Assembly: GCA_028874365.1 (NCBI GenBank)
Contig: JAPPJZ010000078.1
Coordinates: 31,959 to 95,958 of the forward strand
Direction of reading: 5' to 3'
Source: Chloroflexota bacterium
GTDB lineage: Bacteria; Chloroflexota; Dehalococcoidia; Bin125
Length of the DNA stretch: 64,000 bases
Each line of letters begins with the position of its first letter. Positions within the stretch are counted from its first letter, which is position 1. A model generated the notes under the pieces. That model saw nothing but the letters and a program-made list of their open reading frames with translations, ran no database searches and was not told the origin of the DNA. Positions 28,626 to 36,071 of this stretch are shown in pieces. A program made the translations under genes and the position numbers.

Positions 28626-29308
28626 CAGGCGTCGGACTCCTCGCTCGCAGGGGCGGCTTCGTCGTCCGAGGCCGGCGCATCGCTGGGAGCGGCCTCGTCC
28701 TGAACGGCCTCGACTTGCGGTGCCGCTTCGGCCTGCGGTGCAGCTTCCACTTGCGAAGCAGGTTCCACCTGCGGGGCAGGCTCGACCGGCGGTGCGGCTT
28801 CGATCTGCGGTACAGCCTCGACCTGGGTTGCGGCCTCAGCCTGCGGAGCGACTTCGTTTGGCGGCGTATCCACCTCGGCACCGCCCTCGGCCGGAGCCTC
28901 CGGCGGAGCGTCGTCCAGTTCCGCCCGCATCGCCCGCTGAGCCATTCTCGTCACCATGCGGAAGCGCGATGTCTGGCGCATGTGCTCGGCCGTGTAGGGC
29001 AGGAGCGCTACCTGACGCGCACGTTTGATCTCTCGCGCGACCTTGCGTTGGTCCTTGGCTGTGAGTCCCGTCTTGCGCCGAGGCTCAATCCGACCGCGGT
29101 CGGAAATCAGCTTCTTCAGGCGGTCGACATCCTTGTAGTCGATTGTGGCGACCTCCTGCGGCGTAAAGATCGGCGCGCGACGACGACGCCCACGACGGCG
29201 CGTGCGTTCGATCATCTGCGGCAGGCGCTCGCTCGACTCAGGCGCCGGCGTAATCCGCGGCGCGGACTCCGGCGCCGGCTCAATGCTCGGTTCGGATTCA
29301 GTCGTCAT
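28625..29308 (-). CDS. rpsR: 30S ribosomal protein S18 with hexapeptide-repeat tail
   Basis: S18 lies on the 30S platform with S6. The core (about residues 45-115) contains [20 protein letters not shown] and [20 protein letters not shown] and PYTAEH. The family is normally 70-100 residues but this product has 227. It has a 40-residue Pro/Glu-rich N-terminal extension and a C-terminal tail of about 110 residues. Residues 153-200 of the tail are eight tandem hexapeptides of the type APQVEA. The start ATG has GGAG eight bases ahead. It follows rpsF and ssb as usual. Confidence 0.94.
   Translation of the reverse strand: MTTESEPSIEPAPESAPRITPAPESSERLPQMIERTRRRGRRRRAPIFTPQEVATIDYKDVDRLKKLISDRGRIEPRRKTGLTAKDQRKVAREIKRARQVALLPYTAEHMRQTSRFRMVTRMAQRAMRAELDDAPPEAPAEGGAEVDTPPNEVAPQAEAATQVEAVPQIEAAPPVEPAPQVEPASQVEAAPQAEAAPQVEAVQDEAAPSDAPASDDEAAPASEESDA
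28709..28852 (-). repeat. Tandem 18-bp repeat coding hexapeptides in rpsR
   Basis: Eight consecutive 18-base units encode [42 protein letters not shown] and AAPQVE. They all keep the reading frame and the pattern x-[AP]-x-[QP]-[VAI]-E. The units differ at third positions, so they are not a very recent expansion. Confidence 0.85.
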
Positions 29309-29363
29309 CGATCAATCTCCACGATGTTGTTCGTCACGCGCCAACCAGGCGCGCAGAATCTGC

Positions 29364-29786
29364 TTACTCAAACGGCAAATCGCCCGCGTCGGGGCCGCCG
29401 CCAAACTCACTGGGGCCATCGTCCCAATCTCCGCCGCCACCCCCGCCGCCGCCACCTCGGCTGCCAAGCATCACCATCTCGTTGGCAACGACCTCGGTGG
29501 TGTAGCGCGTGTTGCCATCGCGATCTTCCCACTGCCTGGTCTCGAGTCGACCTTCTATGTAGACCTGTCGCCCTTTTTGGAGGTACTGACCGGCAATCTC
29601 CGCCAGTCGTCGCCAACAGACCACGCGAAACCACTCGGTCTGTTCCCGCTGCTCGCCGTCGCGCGTTGTGTATCTGCGGCTGGCGGCCACTCGAAAGTTC
29701 GCCACCGCGTCCCCGTTAGCCGTGAAACGCATCTCCGGGTCTGCCCCGAGATTGCCGATGATCATGACCTTGTTCAGACTTGCCAT
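29364..29786 (-). CDS. ssb: Single-stranded DNA-binding protein
   Basis: SSB coats single-stranded DNA and recruits replication and repair partners through its C-terminal tip. The OB fold starts [20 protein letters not shown] and contains [20 protein letters not shown] and [20 protein letters not shown]. The linker is short and begins with a run of nine glycines. The tip reads AGDLPFE, close to the usual DDLPF. It is 140 residues, placed between rpsF and rpsR. Confidence 0.96.
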   Translation of the reverse strand: MASLNKVMIIGNLGADPEMRFTANGDAVANFRVAASRRYTTRDGEQREQTEWFRVVCWRRLAEIAGQYLQKGRQVYIEGRLETRQWEDRDGNTRYTTEVVANEMVMLGSRGGGGGGGGGDWDDGPSEFGGGPDAGDLPFE

Positions 29787-29824
29787 TGTTCTCCCTCGCC
29801 ACCTCGTGGTCGCTGAACCGCAGG

Positions 29825-30118
29825 CTAACGATCGCGCCGCACAATCAGATGGCGCAGGACCTGCTCGTCGATCAGCAACGACTGCTCCAGGTCATCGCGA
29901 CGCGCCTCAGTGTCGCCCTCGAAGTGGGCAATCAGATAGTGGCCCTCGAACGACTGCTTGATCGGATAGGCCAGCCGCCGCCGACCCCAGTCGATCACCT
30001 CCGTCACGTCGTTGCCGTGCTCGGTCAGCGTGCCGCGCAGGTGCGCCATTCGCTCTTCCACCTGCTCACCCACGATGTCCGGGTGCAGCACCACCATGAT
30101 CTCGTATTCCGTACCCAC
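29825..30118 (-). CDS. rpsF: 30S ribosomal protein S6
   Basis: S6 pairs with S18 on the 30S platform. The product begins with GTG and reads [20 protein letters not shown], then [29 protein letters not shown] and [18 protein letters not shown]. It is 97 residues and leads the rpsF-ssb-rpsR group downstream of glyA. Confidence 0.96.
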   Translation of the reverse strand: MGTEYEIMVVLHPDIVGEQVEERMAHLRGTLTEHGNDVTEVIDWGRRRLAYPIKQSFEGHYLIAHFEGDTEARRDDLEQSLLIDEQVLRHLIVRRDR

Positions 30119-30159
30119 GTATCGATCCTCCGTTCGCGCCGACTCGCCGTCGGCTGGAA

Positions 30160-31431
30160 CTAGTTCGTCACACTCTGAATGCCGGGAATCGGGAAGCCCG
30201 ACGCCAGCTCCTGCACCTCCGCGCGGACGCGGGCGTGCTCAGTTTCGTCGTCAATGTGGTCGAGGACCCGACCGATCAGGCTCGCGACTCGGGACATCTC
30301 ATCCTCGCACATCCCCCGAGTCGTGAGGGCCGGCGTACCGATGCGAATGCCCGACGTCACTGTCGGCCGACGGGTGTCGTAGGGGATCGTGTTCTTGTTC
30401 ACCGTGATCCCGGCCGAGTCCAGCGCCGTCTCGGCCGCTTTGCCGGTCAGACCCTTGCTGCCCACGTCAAGCAGCACCAGGTGATTGTCGGTGCCGCCGG
30501 AGACGAGCCGCCAACCCTCGGATTGCAGTCCCTCCGCGAGCGCCTTCGCGTTAGCCACGATCTGTGCCGCATAGGCTGCGAACTCGGGGGTCGCCGCCTC
30601 TTTCAGCGCGACCGCCTTGGCCGCGATCGTGTGCATGTGCGGCCCGCCCGAGGTGCCCGGGAAGATCGCCCGATCGATCGGCCGCGCCATTTCGGCGTTG
30701 GTCAGGATCAGTGCCGAACGCGGGCCGCGCAACGTCTTGTGCGTCGTCGTCGTGATCACCGGTGCGTACGGCACCGGCGACGCGTGTACCCCGCCCGCGA
30801 CCAGCCCGGCCACGTGAGCCATATCGACGACCAGCACTGCTTCGACCGACTCCGCGATCTCGGCCGCGCGGGCGAAGTCGTAGACCCGCGGATAGGCAGT
30901 CGCGCCGACGACGATCACCTTTGGCCGGTGCTCGCGCGCTTGCGCCGCCATTGCGTCGTAGTCGATCCGCTCGCTCTCCCGGTCGACTCCGTAGGAGACG
31001 AACTCGAACCAGCGACCGGAGATGTTAACCGGCAGACCGTGGGTTAGATGGCCGCCGTGATTGAGTTCCAGGCCCATCGCCGTGTCGCCGGGCGACAGCA
31101 ACGCGAAGTACGCCGCGATGTTCGCCTGCGTGCCGGAGTGCGCCTGTACGTTGGCGTGATCCGCGCCGAACAGCGACTTCGCCCGCTCGATCGCGAGCTC
31201 CTCGACAATATCGACAAACTCACAGCCGCCGTAGTAGCGCTTGCCCGGATAGCCCTCGGCGTACTTGTTGGTCAGGACGGAACCCATCGCCGCCAGTACG
31301 GCTTCGGACGGATAGTTCTCTGACGCGATCAGTTCGAGACCGTCGTGTTGTCTGCCCGCTTCGCGCTCGATGGCGGCAGCGATCTCCGCATCCACCGAAT
31401 CCAGGGCAGCCCCAGCCAACGTCAACGCCAT
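30160..31431 (-). CDS. glyA: Serine hydroxymethyltransferase
   Basis: This is a PLP enzyme interconverting serine and glycine with tetrahydrofolate. The PLP lysine lies in [16 protein letters not shown]. Other signatures are [29 protein letters not shown] and [16 protein letters not shown]. Its 423 residues are typical. A promoter-like element and two hairpins precede it. The downstream genes are rpsF, ssb and rpsR. Confidence 0.97.
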   Translation of the reverse strand: MALTLAGAALDSVDAEIAAAIEREAGRQHDGLELIASENYPSEAVLAAMGSVLTNKYAEGYPGKRYYGGCEFVDIVEELAIERAKSLFGADHANVQAHSGTQANIAAYFALLSPGDTAMGLELNHGGHLTHGLPVNISGRWFEFVSYGVDRESERIDYDAMAAQAREHRPKVIVVGATAYPRVYDFARAAEIAESVEAVLVVDMAHVAGLVAGGVHASPVPYAPVITTTTHKTLRGPRSALILTNAEMARPIDRAIFPGTSGGPHMHTIAAKAVALKEAATPEFAAYAAQIVANAKALAEGLQSEGWRLVSGGTDNHLVLLDVGSKGLTGKAAETALDSAGITVNKNTIPYDTRRPTVTSGIRIGTPALTTRGMCEDEMSRVASLIGRVLDHIDDETEHARVRAEVQELASGFPIPGIQSVTN

Positions 31432-31456
31432 CTCACACCCATTCGCGTTCTGGAGA

Positions 31457-31494
31457 CCCGAGCGAGTCGGGCCGCCACCGGGTCATACGCCCGG
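31457..31494 (-). promoter_or_regulatory. Two hairpins in the presumed glyA leader
   Basis: Two short stems lie between the glyA promoter candidate and its start. One is CCGGG/CCCGG (31478-31494) and the other CCCGA/TCGGG (31457-31471). They could be an attenuator or simply stable leader structure. They do not resemble the glycine or tetrahydrofolate riboswitch cores known to me. Confidence 0.3.
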
Positions 31495-31521
31495 CAGCAC
31501 ACGAACCACAGTCGATCTCAG

Positions 31522-31550
31522 CTTACACGCGGTCAAGAACGCCGAGTCAA
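31522..31550 (-). promoter_or_regulatory. Sigma70-type promoter candidate for glyA
   Basis: On the minus strand TTGACT (five of six matches) and TGTAAG (four of six) are separated by exactly 17 bases. The -35 box overlaps the last codons of the preceding gene. It would start the glyA-rpsF-ssb-rpsR transcript. Confidence 0.4.
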
Positions 31551-32653
31551 CCAGACAACTCTCGCTCCAGCTCCCGACGCGACCAGGCGGCATCGATCCC
31601 CGCCAACATGCCGCCGCTGACCAGCGAATGACCGCCCATCATCACCGCAGAGTCCTGGAGCATCGAGACCAATCCCCGCAATCGTTCATCCGCGATCGGG
31701 TCCGAGCGGCCCAGGTCCGCCCAGAATCGGTCGCAGCGCGAGACATCCCAGCCAAGATGAGACAGAAACGGCCGGGTGTCCCAGAGCATTGCGTCGCCCA
31801 GACCTTCCAGCGCCAACAAGAACCCGTCCTGTCCAGCCCACTCATAAAGCTCGCCCAGCAGGGACCGAGCCGGACGCCGACGGGATCGCAACCCGCGCTC
31901 TTCCGACAACACCCTGATCCGGCAGGAGGTATCGCGATCCACTGCGGCCCAATCCGAGCCGCTCACGCGCCCGGCAACCATGAGCTCGTCATCGTGCCGC
32001 GTCATAACGTCCCAGACCCGAAACGCCAACTGCACCGGCTCATCCAACTCTGGATGCTGCGCAAGCGCCGCGCGTGTGGCGGGGCCGATCTCCAGCGAAC
32101 CCACACTCGCAGCAGCCTTCAACACCGTGGCGTCCGCAGGCGTGTCAATGTCCAGCAGAGAGTGCGCGGAGCGCGGATACGACTTGACAGGCGTATCGCT
32201 CGTATCCCTGATTAGCAGCGCAAACCGGTTGTCTACCCGTTCACCCGCGGCGCGGCCCAGCAACCGTGCATCCGGCACGCCGAGCCAGTCACAAGAGAAC
32301 ATCCGATTCGCCGTCGCCACCCCCGACTCGATCGTCTCGCGCACCGACGACCAATCCTGCACGGACATCGCAGGCATACCGGATCCGGCGTAGCAGACCG
32401 CTCCGCTCACCTCCTGGGCCGCCTGCGCCACGATGTCGCCGATCGACTGATCCGAGCGCGTCGGTTCGATCGCAAGTTCGACGATCGGCTCGCTGGCAAA
32501 CACGCGCACACGGTCGAACCCCGCCGCCTGCGCACGGTCTGCCGTATCCCGCACCACCGCAGCGCGCACCTCATCGACGATTCGAACGGGAACGCAGTCC
32601 TCTCCAAACGGCCGATAGCAAAGCCAGAACTCTGTTCCGCGTCTGCCCGCCAT
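31547..32653 (-). CDS. Unrecognised protein; N-terminal half faintly like an NTP-transferase
   Basis: I cannot assign a family. The product of 368 residues starts MAGRRGTEFWLCYRPFGEDC at the ATG just after the comF stop (TGAGATG). The first half has weak echoes of the GT-A nucleotidyltransferase fold used by MobA-like enzymes. These are a segment like AQAAGFDRVRVFASEP, then CYAGSGMP, and later SLLDIDTPADATVLKAA. The glycine-rich nucleotide loop typical of MobA is not seen. The second half (about 200-368) is Trp/Arg-rich and matches nothing I know. It lies three genes from moaDE, so a cofactor-related role is only a guess. Confidence 0.7.
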   Translation of the reverse strand: MAGRRGTEFWLCYRPFGEDCVPVRIVDEVRAAVVRDTADRAQAAGFDRVRVFASEPIVELAIEPTRSDQSIGDIVAQAAQEVSGAVCYAGSGMPAMSVQDWSSVRETIESGVATANRMFSCDWLGVPDARLLGRAAGERVDNRFALLIRDTSDTPVKSYPRSAHSLLDIDTPADATVLKAAASVGSLEIGPATRAALAQHPELDEPVQLAFRVWDVMTRHDDELMVAGRVSGSDWAAVDRDTSCRIRVLSEERGLRSRRRPARSLLGELYEWAGQDGFLLALEGLGDAMLWDTRPFLSHLGWDVSRCDRFWADLGRSDPIADERLRGLVSMLQDSAVMMGGHSLVSGGMLAGIDAAWSRRELERELSG

Positions 32654-32654
32654 C

Positions 32655-33368
32655 TCAGTCCGCTCGAGCCGCCGTCCAGGCATCAACTGCCGCAGCTCCA
32701 GCGGCGAGCAGCGTCCGAGCCGCTTCGGACAACGTCGCCGTCGTCGTGGAGACATCGTCGACCAGCAACACGCCACGGCCCTTGACCAACGACTCATCGG
32801 CCGCGAACGCGTTCGTCACGATCCGACGGCGATCGGCGCGGGATCGCGCCTGCGCCTGTTTTGGACCCCACCAGCCGCGGCGTCGCAGTGCTCTCGTTTC
32901 CATCGATAGCCCGGTCCGCTCCGCCACGAATCGGGCCAGATGCTCCGCCTGGTTTCCACCGCGTCGGCGCTTGCGCAACAGTGGAATCGGAATCGGCACG
33001 ATCATGTCGATATCGGTTGCGGGCTGGATCTCGCCGCCCAACTCAACCAGGGCGCGGGCCAGATCCTTGATCCCGCGATGCTTCAATGCCAGCACAGCCG
33101 CGCGCGCCGGTCCGTCGTACACGAAACCCGAGCGCAACTCGCGCAAGGGCAACGGTCTGGACAGGCAGTCTCGACAGACCGGCGACTCGGATGTCAGCCA
33201 GCAGTGCCGGCAACGTTTGCCGTCGGCCCGCTGCATGAGTGCGCGACAGGTGCCGCAAATCAACTCGCCGGCGGCCCCACACGACGCGCAGTGGGGCGGC
33301 AACGCGACGTCGACCAGCGCTTGCAAGGCGCCCAGCGCGACACCGACCGGCCGATAGACTGACTCCAT
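32655..33368 (-). CDS. comF: ComF family phosphoribosyltransferase-like protein
   Basis: ComF proteins pair an N-terminal zinc ribbon with a phosphoribosyltransferase fold and in several bacteria are needed for DNA uptake or fork repair. The zinc segment has PPHCASCGAAGELICGTC followed by RCRHCWLTSESPVCRDC. The PRPP loop reads GVLLVDDVSTTTATLSEAAR. It is 237 residues. The ATG at 33368 shares bases with the start of the divergent moaDE gene (CATG). A GGTGAGG site lies three to four bases upstream, inside moaDE. The long upstream open frame is an antisense shadow. Confidence 0.9.
   Translation of the reverse strand: MESVYRPVGVALGALQALVDVALPPHCASCGAAGELICGTCRALMQRADGKRCRHCWLTSESPVCRDCLSRPLPLRELRSGFVYDGPARAAVLALKHRGIKDLARALVELGGEIQPATDIDMIVPIPIPLLRKRRRGGNQAEHLARFVAERTGLSMETRALRRRGWWGPKQAQARSRADRRRIVTNAFAADESLVKGRGVLLVDDVSTTTATLSEAARTLLAAGAAAVDAWTAARAD
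33355..33360 (+). promoter_or_regulatory. -10 element positioned for a leaderless moaDE transcript
   Basis: TAGACT (pattern TAnnnT) ends six bases before the moaDE ATG, which would place the transcription start at or next to the A of the start codon. No ribosome-binding site is seen ahead of the ATG. No convincing -35 box is visible. Confidence 0.3.
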
Positions 33369-34071
33369 GCGCCTCACCGTACAACTCTTCGCCAACCTCG
33401 CCGAGACCTGCGGGGCACGCCAGATCGAGCTCTGCGACTTGCCCCAGCCGCTGACCGCGTCGCTGGTCATGGACGCCTTCGTCGACCGATTCCCGCACGT
33501 CGGCGGGATGCGCGAGTCGATCATGTTCGCCGTCAACGCCGAGTACGTCTCAGCCGACCATCCCATCACCGCCTGCGACGAAATCGCACTGATCCCGCCG
33601 GTCAGCGGAGGTTCGGATAGCGACGCGCTGTTCAAGATCACGCGCGACGTGCTCGACCCCACGGAACTGCACGCCCTCGTCCTCTCACCCGAGGCGGGCG
33701 CCGTCTCGCTCTTTTTCGGGGTCGTGCGTAACAACAACCTTGGCCGCGATGTCGATTTCCTCGAGTACGACGCCTACCCGGCGATGGCCACCAGGGTCAT
33801 GCGTCAGATTGCCGACGAGATCCGCGAACGCTGGGAGGTCCTCGACATCGCAATGCACCACCGCATTGGACGTCTGGAGATCGGCGAGGCTTCGGTCGCC
33901 GTCGCGGTTGCCTCAGCCCATCGCGCCGAGGGGATCGAGGCTTGCCACTACGGCATCGACCGGCTCAAGGCCATCGTTCCAATCTGGAAGAAAGAGGTCT
34001 GGGCCGATGGTGAGGAGTGGATAGAAGGCTCACTCACCCCCGCCGCCGAGATCGACGCCGGGACTGAGTGA
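33367..34071 (+). CDS. Fused molybdopterin synthase, MoaD-MoaE
   Basis: Molybdopterin synthase adds sulfur to precursor Z, using MoaD as sulfur carrier and MoaE as catalytic subunit. Residues 1-80 are MoaD-like (MRLTVQLFANLAETCG, ending IALIPPVSGG). Residues from about 90 are MoaE-like, with VRNNNLGRDVDFLEYDAYP, HHRIGRLEIGEASVAVAVAS and LKAIVPIWKKEVWADG. MoaD needs a free Gly-Gly end, but here the Gly-Gly is internal and followed by SDSD. The comparable MoaX of Mycobacterium tuberculosis is cleaved after this position. It is 234 residues. No other moa gene is nearby. Confidence 0.92.
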   Translation: MRLTVQLFANLAETCGARQIELCDLPQPLTASLVMDAFVDRFPHVGGMRESIMFAVNAEYVSADHPITACDEIALIPPVSGGSDSDALFKITRDVLDPTELHALVLSPEAGAVSLFFGVVRNNNLGRDVDFLEYDAYPAMATRVMRQIADEIRERWEVLDIAMHHRIGRLEIGEASVAVAVASAHRAEGIEACHYGIDRLKAIVPIWKKEVWADGEEWIEGSLTPAAEIDAGTE

Positions 34072-35443
34072 TCACAACCGCCTGCTGATCGGTGCGATAG
34101 TCCTTCGCCTTGATGTGATGGATCACACCCCGCTGACTGTCGAGCAGCCGCGATGCCAGTCGTGGGTCGAGGCTCTCGGGGGGCACGTTGGTCGTAATCA
34201 ACGTCGGCGCCCGTCGCAGGTACCGGGATGCGCAGAGTTGGTAGAGCTTCTCGCTCGCCCACTCAGTCGGCTGATGTGCGCCCAGGTCGTCGAGAACCAG
34301 GAGGCCAACGTCCTTGAGTCGGGCAAACATCGACTCAAACGATGCCTCTCCCTCGTCACGGTACGAGGCGCGCAGGGCATCAAGCAGCTCGGGGACCACG
34401 GCAAAGCAGACGCTGTCACCCGCGGCGAGCCGATCGTTGGCGGCAGCCGCTGCCAGGTGCGTCTTGCCAACCCCCGTGCCTCCGATCAATGTCAACCAAC
34501 CGCCCGGCTGTTCCGTCCAATCCATCACCGCGCGTTTCGACGCGGGCAGATTCTCGGCGTCCCCGTGGCCGCCCAGCCCCTGTTCGCGGAATCCGTCGAA
34601 CGTGTACTGCGAGAGCACTTCCTCAGTCATTCCGCCGAACTCGCGATACCGCCCGCCGGTCTGCGCCCGTCCCAGTTCGAGTCTCAGCAGATCCAGTGTC
34701 AAGAACGACTGCAGTCCAATCGCTGACAGATCCGCCGCCTCGGCGACGAGCACCGTACGCAGACCGCTGTTTCTCCTGTGATTGAGCAGTTGGAACAGCT
34801 TTTCCCGAGCCCAGTCGGTCGGCGAGATGCAGTCGAGGTCGTCCAGGATCAGGAACGGCGCGTCGCGCACGTGCTCAAACAGCAGCGCGTAGGAGAGATC
34901 ACCGCCGCTGGGTGCGTTCATCGCCGCCCGCAACCGATCCAGCAGGTCAGCCACGACGAAGTACAGCGCCGGACGACCCGCCGCAATCCGGCGATTCGCC
35001 ATCTCCGCCGACAGATAGGTGCGTCCGGAGCCTGCTGTCCCGGTCAGCAGCAGCCAACCCGGCTGGTCGTCGTTGTCGGCGAATTCGCACGCAGACGCGA
35101 CCGGTTCCTGCGATGCCTGCTCTTCGCTCAGTCGAGCGTCCGACAGCGGGCCGAGGTTGCTCAGCCGTTGCAGCCGCGCCGCGGTTCGCGCTTCCTCCTC
35201 CGCTTTGCGACACTCGCACGGCCGTACCCGGCCGAAGTCGGGATCGCCCACCGGCCGTGAGACGCGGACGTAGCCAGCCCCGCCGCAGATCTCGCAGCCC
35301 GGTTCCCCGTCCGGGATCCAGAGCGATTCGTCGCGTTCCAGCGCCTCGCCCGAGTCGTTGTCCCCATCACTCCCGGAAGAGGTGTCGGTAGCGCGACGAT
35401 TCCAGCCCGCCAGCAGCGGACCGAGCCGTTGCATCTCCGCCAT
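34034..35443 (-). CDS. Tandem DnaC-like helicase loader with zinc ribbon and degenerate first ATPase
   Basis: This is an AAA+ protein of the DnaC/IstB-like loader class, which loads DnaB helicase. Residues 50-78 form a zinc ribbon: Cys50-x2-Cys53, then Cys76-x-Cys78. Two ATPase modules follow. The first has GTAGSGRT at 135-142, with arginine in place of the Walker A lysine, and Walker B FLILDD at 197-202. The second has an intact GGTGVGKT at 321-328, Walker B LLVLDD at 381-386, TLITTN and DPRLASRLLD carrying a likely arginine finger. The ATG at 35443 has AAGGAGG seven bases ahead. It overlaps dnaD by 77 bases, and its 3' end overlaps moaDE by 38. Confidence 0.85.
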   Translation of the reverse strand: MAEMQRLGPLLAGWNRRATDTSSGSDGDNDSGEALERDESLWIPDGEPGCEICGGAGYVRVSRPVGDPDFGRVRPCECRKAEEEARTAARLQRLSNLGPLSDARLSEEQASQEPVASACEFADNDDQPGWLLLTGTAGSGRTYLSAEMANRRIAAGRPALYFVVADLLDRLRAAMNAPSGGDLSYALLFEHVRDAPFLILDDLDCISPTDWAREKLFQLLNHRRNSGLRTVLVAEAADLSAIGLQSFLTLDLLRLELGRAQTGGRYREFGGMTEEVLSQYTFDGFREQGLGGHGDAENLPASKRAVMDWTEQPGGWLTLIGGTGVGKTHLAAAAANDRLAAGDSVCFAVVPELLDALRASYRDEGEASFESMFARLKDVGLLVLDDLGAHQPTEWASEKLYQLCASRYLRRAPTLITTNVPPESLDPRLASRLLDSQRGVIHHIKAKDYRTDQQAVVITQSRRRSRRRG

Positions 35444-36071
35444 CGCGACCCTCCTTGTCTCGACCCGAAGTGTCCCAGCGTTCGAGGATGGCCTGCACAT
35501 ATCGCCAGTTGCGGACGTTGTTCGCCGCTGCCTCAGCGAACGCGTCTTGCAGCCAGTCCAACCCGAAGCGCGATTCCGCCGACTTGAGCTCTTCGGCCAG
35601 GATCGGCGGCATTGCCGTACCAAATGCACTCTGCCAGATCTCGGGCACGGAACTGTAGACGGGCTCGCGGCCGTACGCCGACTGCGAGTCCGGCGGCATC
35701 GACGCGGCTTCCAGCGCCCGCCGGCCATCGGCGTCGTTGAGCGCAATCCACTCCACCCAGATGCCGTCCTGGACCGACCGCGCCCGCAACAGCGAGCCGC
35801 GGTCCGCAGCCGCGCTGAGACCGTCCGCAAATGCCTCATCCATCTCGCGTTGTCCGCACAAACTGGCCAACGCCTCGATCATCGGGCGCGACTCCCTGAG
35901 GTCCTTGCTGGGCAAGCGGCGTGGGTAGCGGCGCACGCGGGCAAGCGCCTCAACCGCGTACAGGGTCACAATCAGCTCGGCCGCATCCGACATCGACGGG
36001 ACCAGATCGCGCAGCAATGCTTGCGGCAGCGGCGTCACCGGCGCACCCGAGGCGAAGCCGTCGAACGTCAT
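35367..36071 (-). CDS. DnaD-like primosomal protein
   Basis: The C-terminal third matches the DnaD/DnaB2 helical domain. The segment ESRFGLDWLQDAFAEAAANN is followed by VRNWRYVQAILERWDTSG, the signature of that family, which acts between the initiator and helicase loader in Gram-positive primosomes. It is 234 residues with a basic end. The ATG overlaps the dnaB stop (TGATG). It lies between dnaB and the DnaC-like loader, which supports a primosome role. Confidence 0.8.
   Translation of the reverse strand: MTFDGFASGAPVTPLPQALLRDLVPSMSDAAELIVTLYAVEALARVRRYPRRLPSKDLRESRPMIEALASLCGQREMDEAFADGLSAAADRGSLLRARSVQDGIWVEWIALNDADGRRALEAASMPPDSQSAYGREPVYSSVPEIWQSAFGTAMPPILAEELKSAESRFGLDWLQDAFAEAAANNVRNWRYVQAILERWDTSGRDKEGRDGGDATARSAAGGLESSRYRHLFRE

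Noticed and set aside
31432..31546. Glycine or tetrahydrofolate riboswitch ahead of glyA
   Set aside because: Only two short GC stems are present. None of the conserved core sequences of those riboswitches that I know could be recognised.
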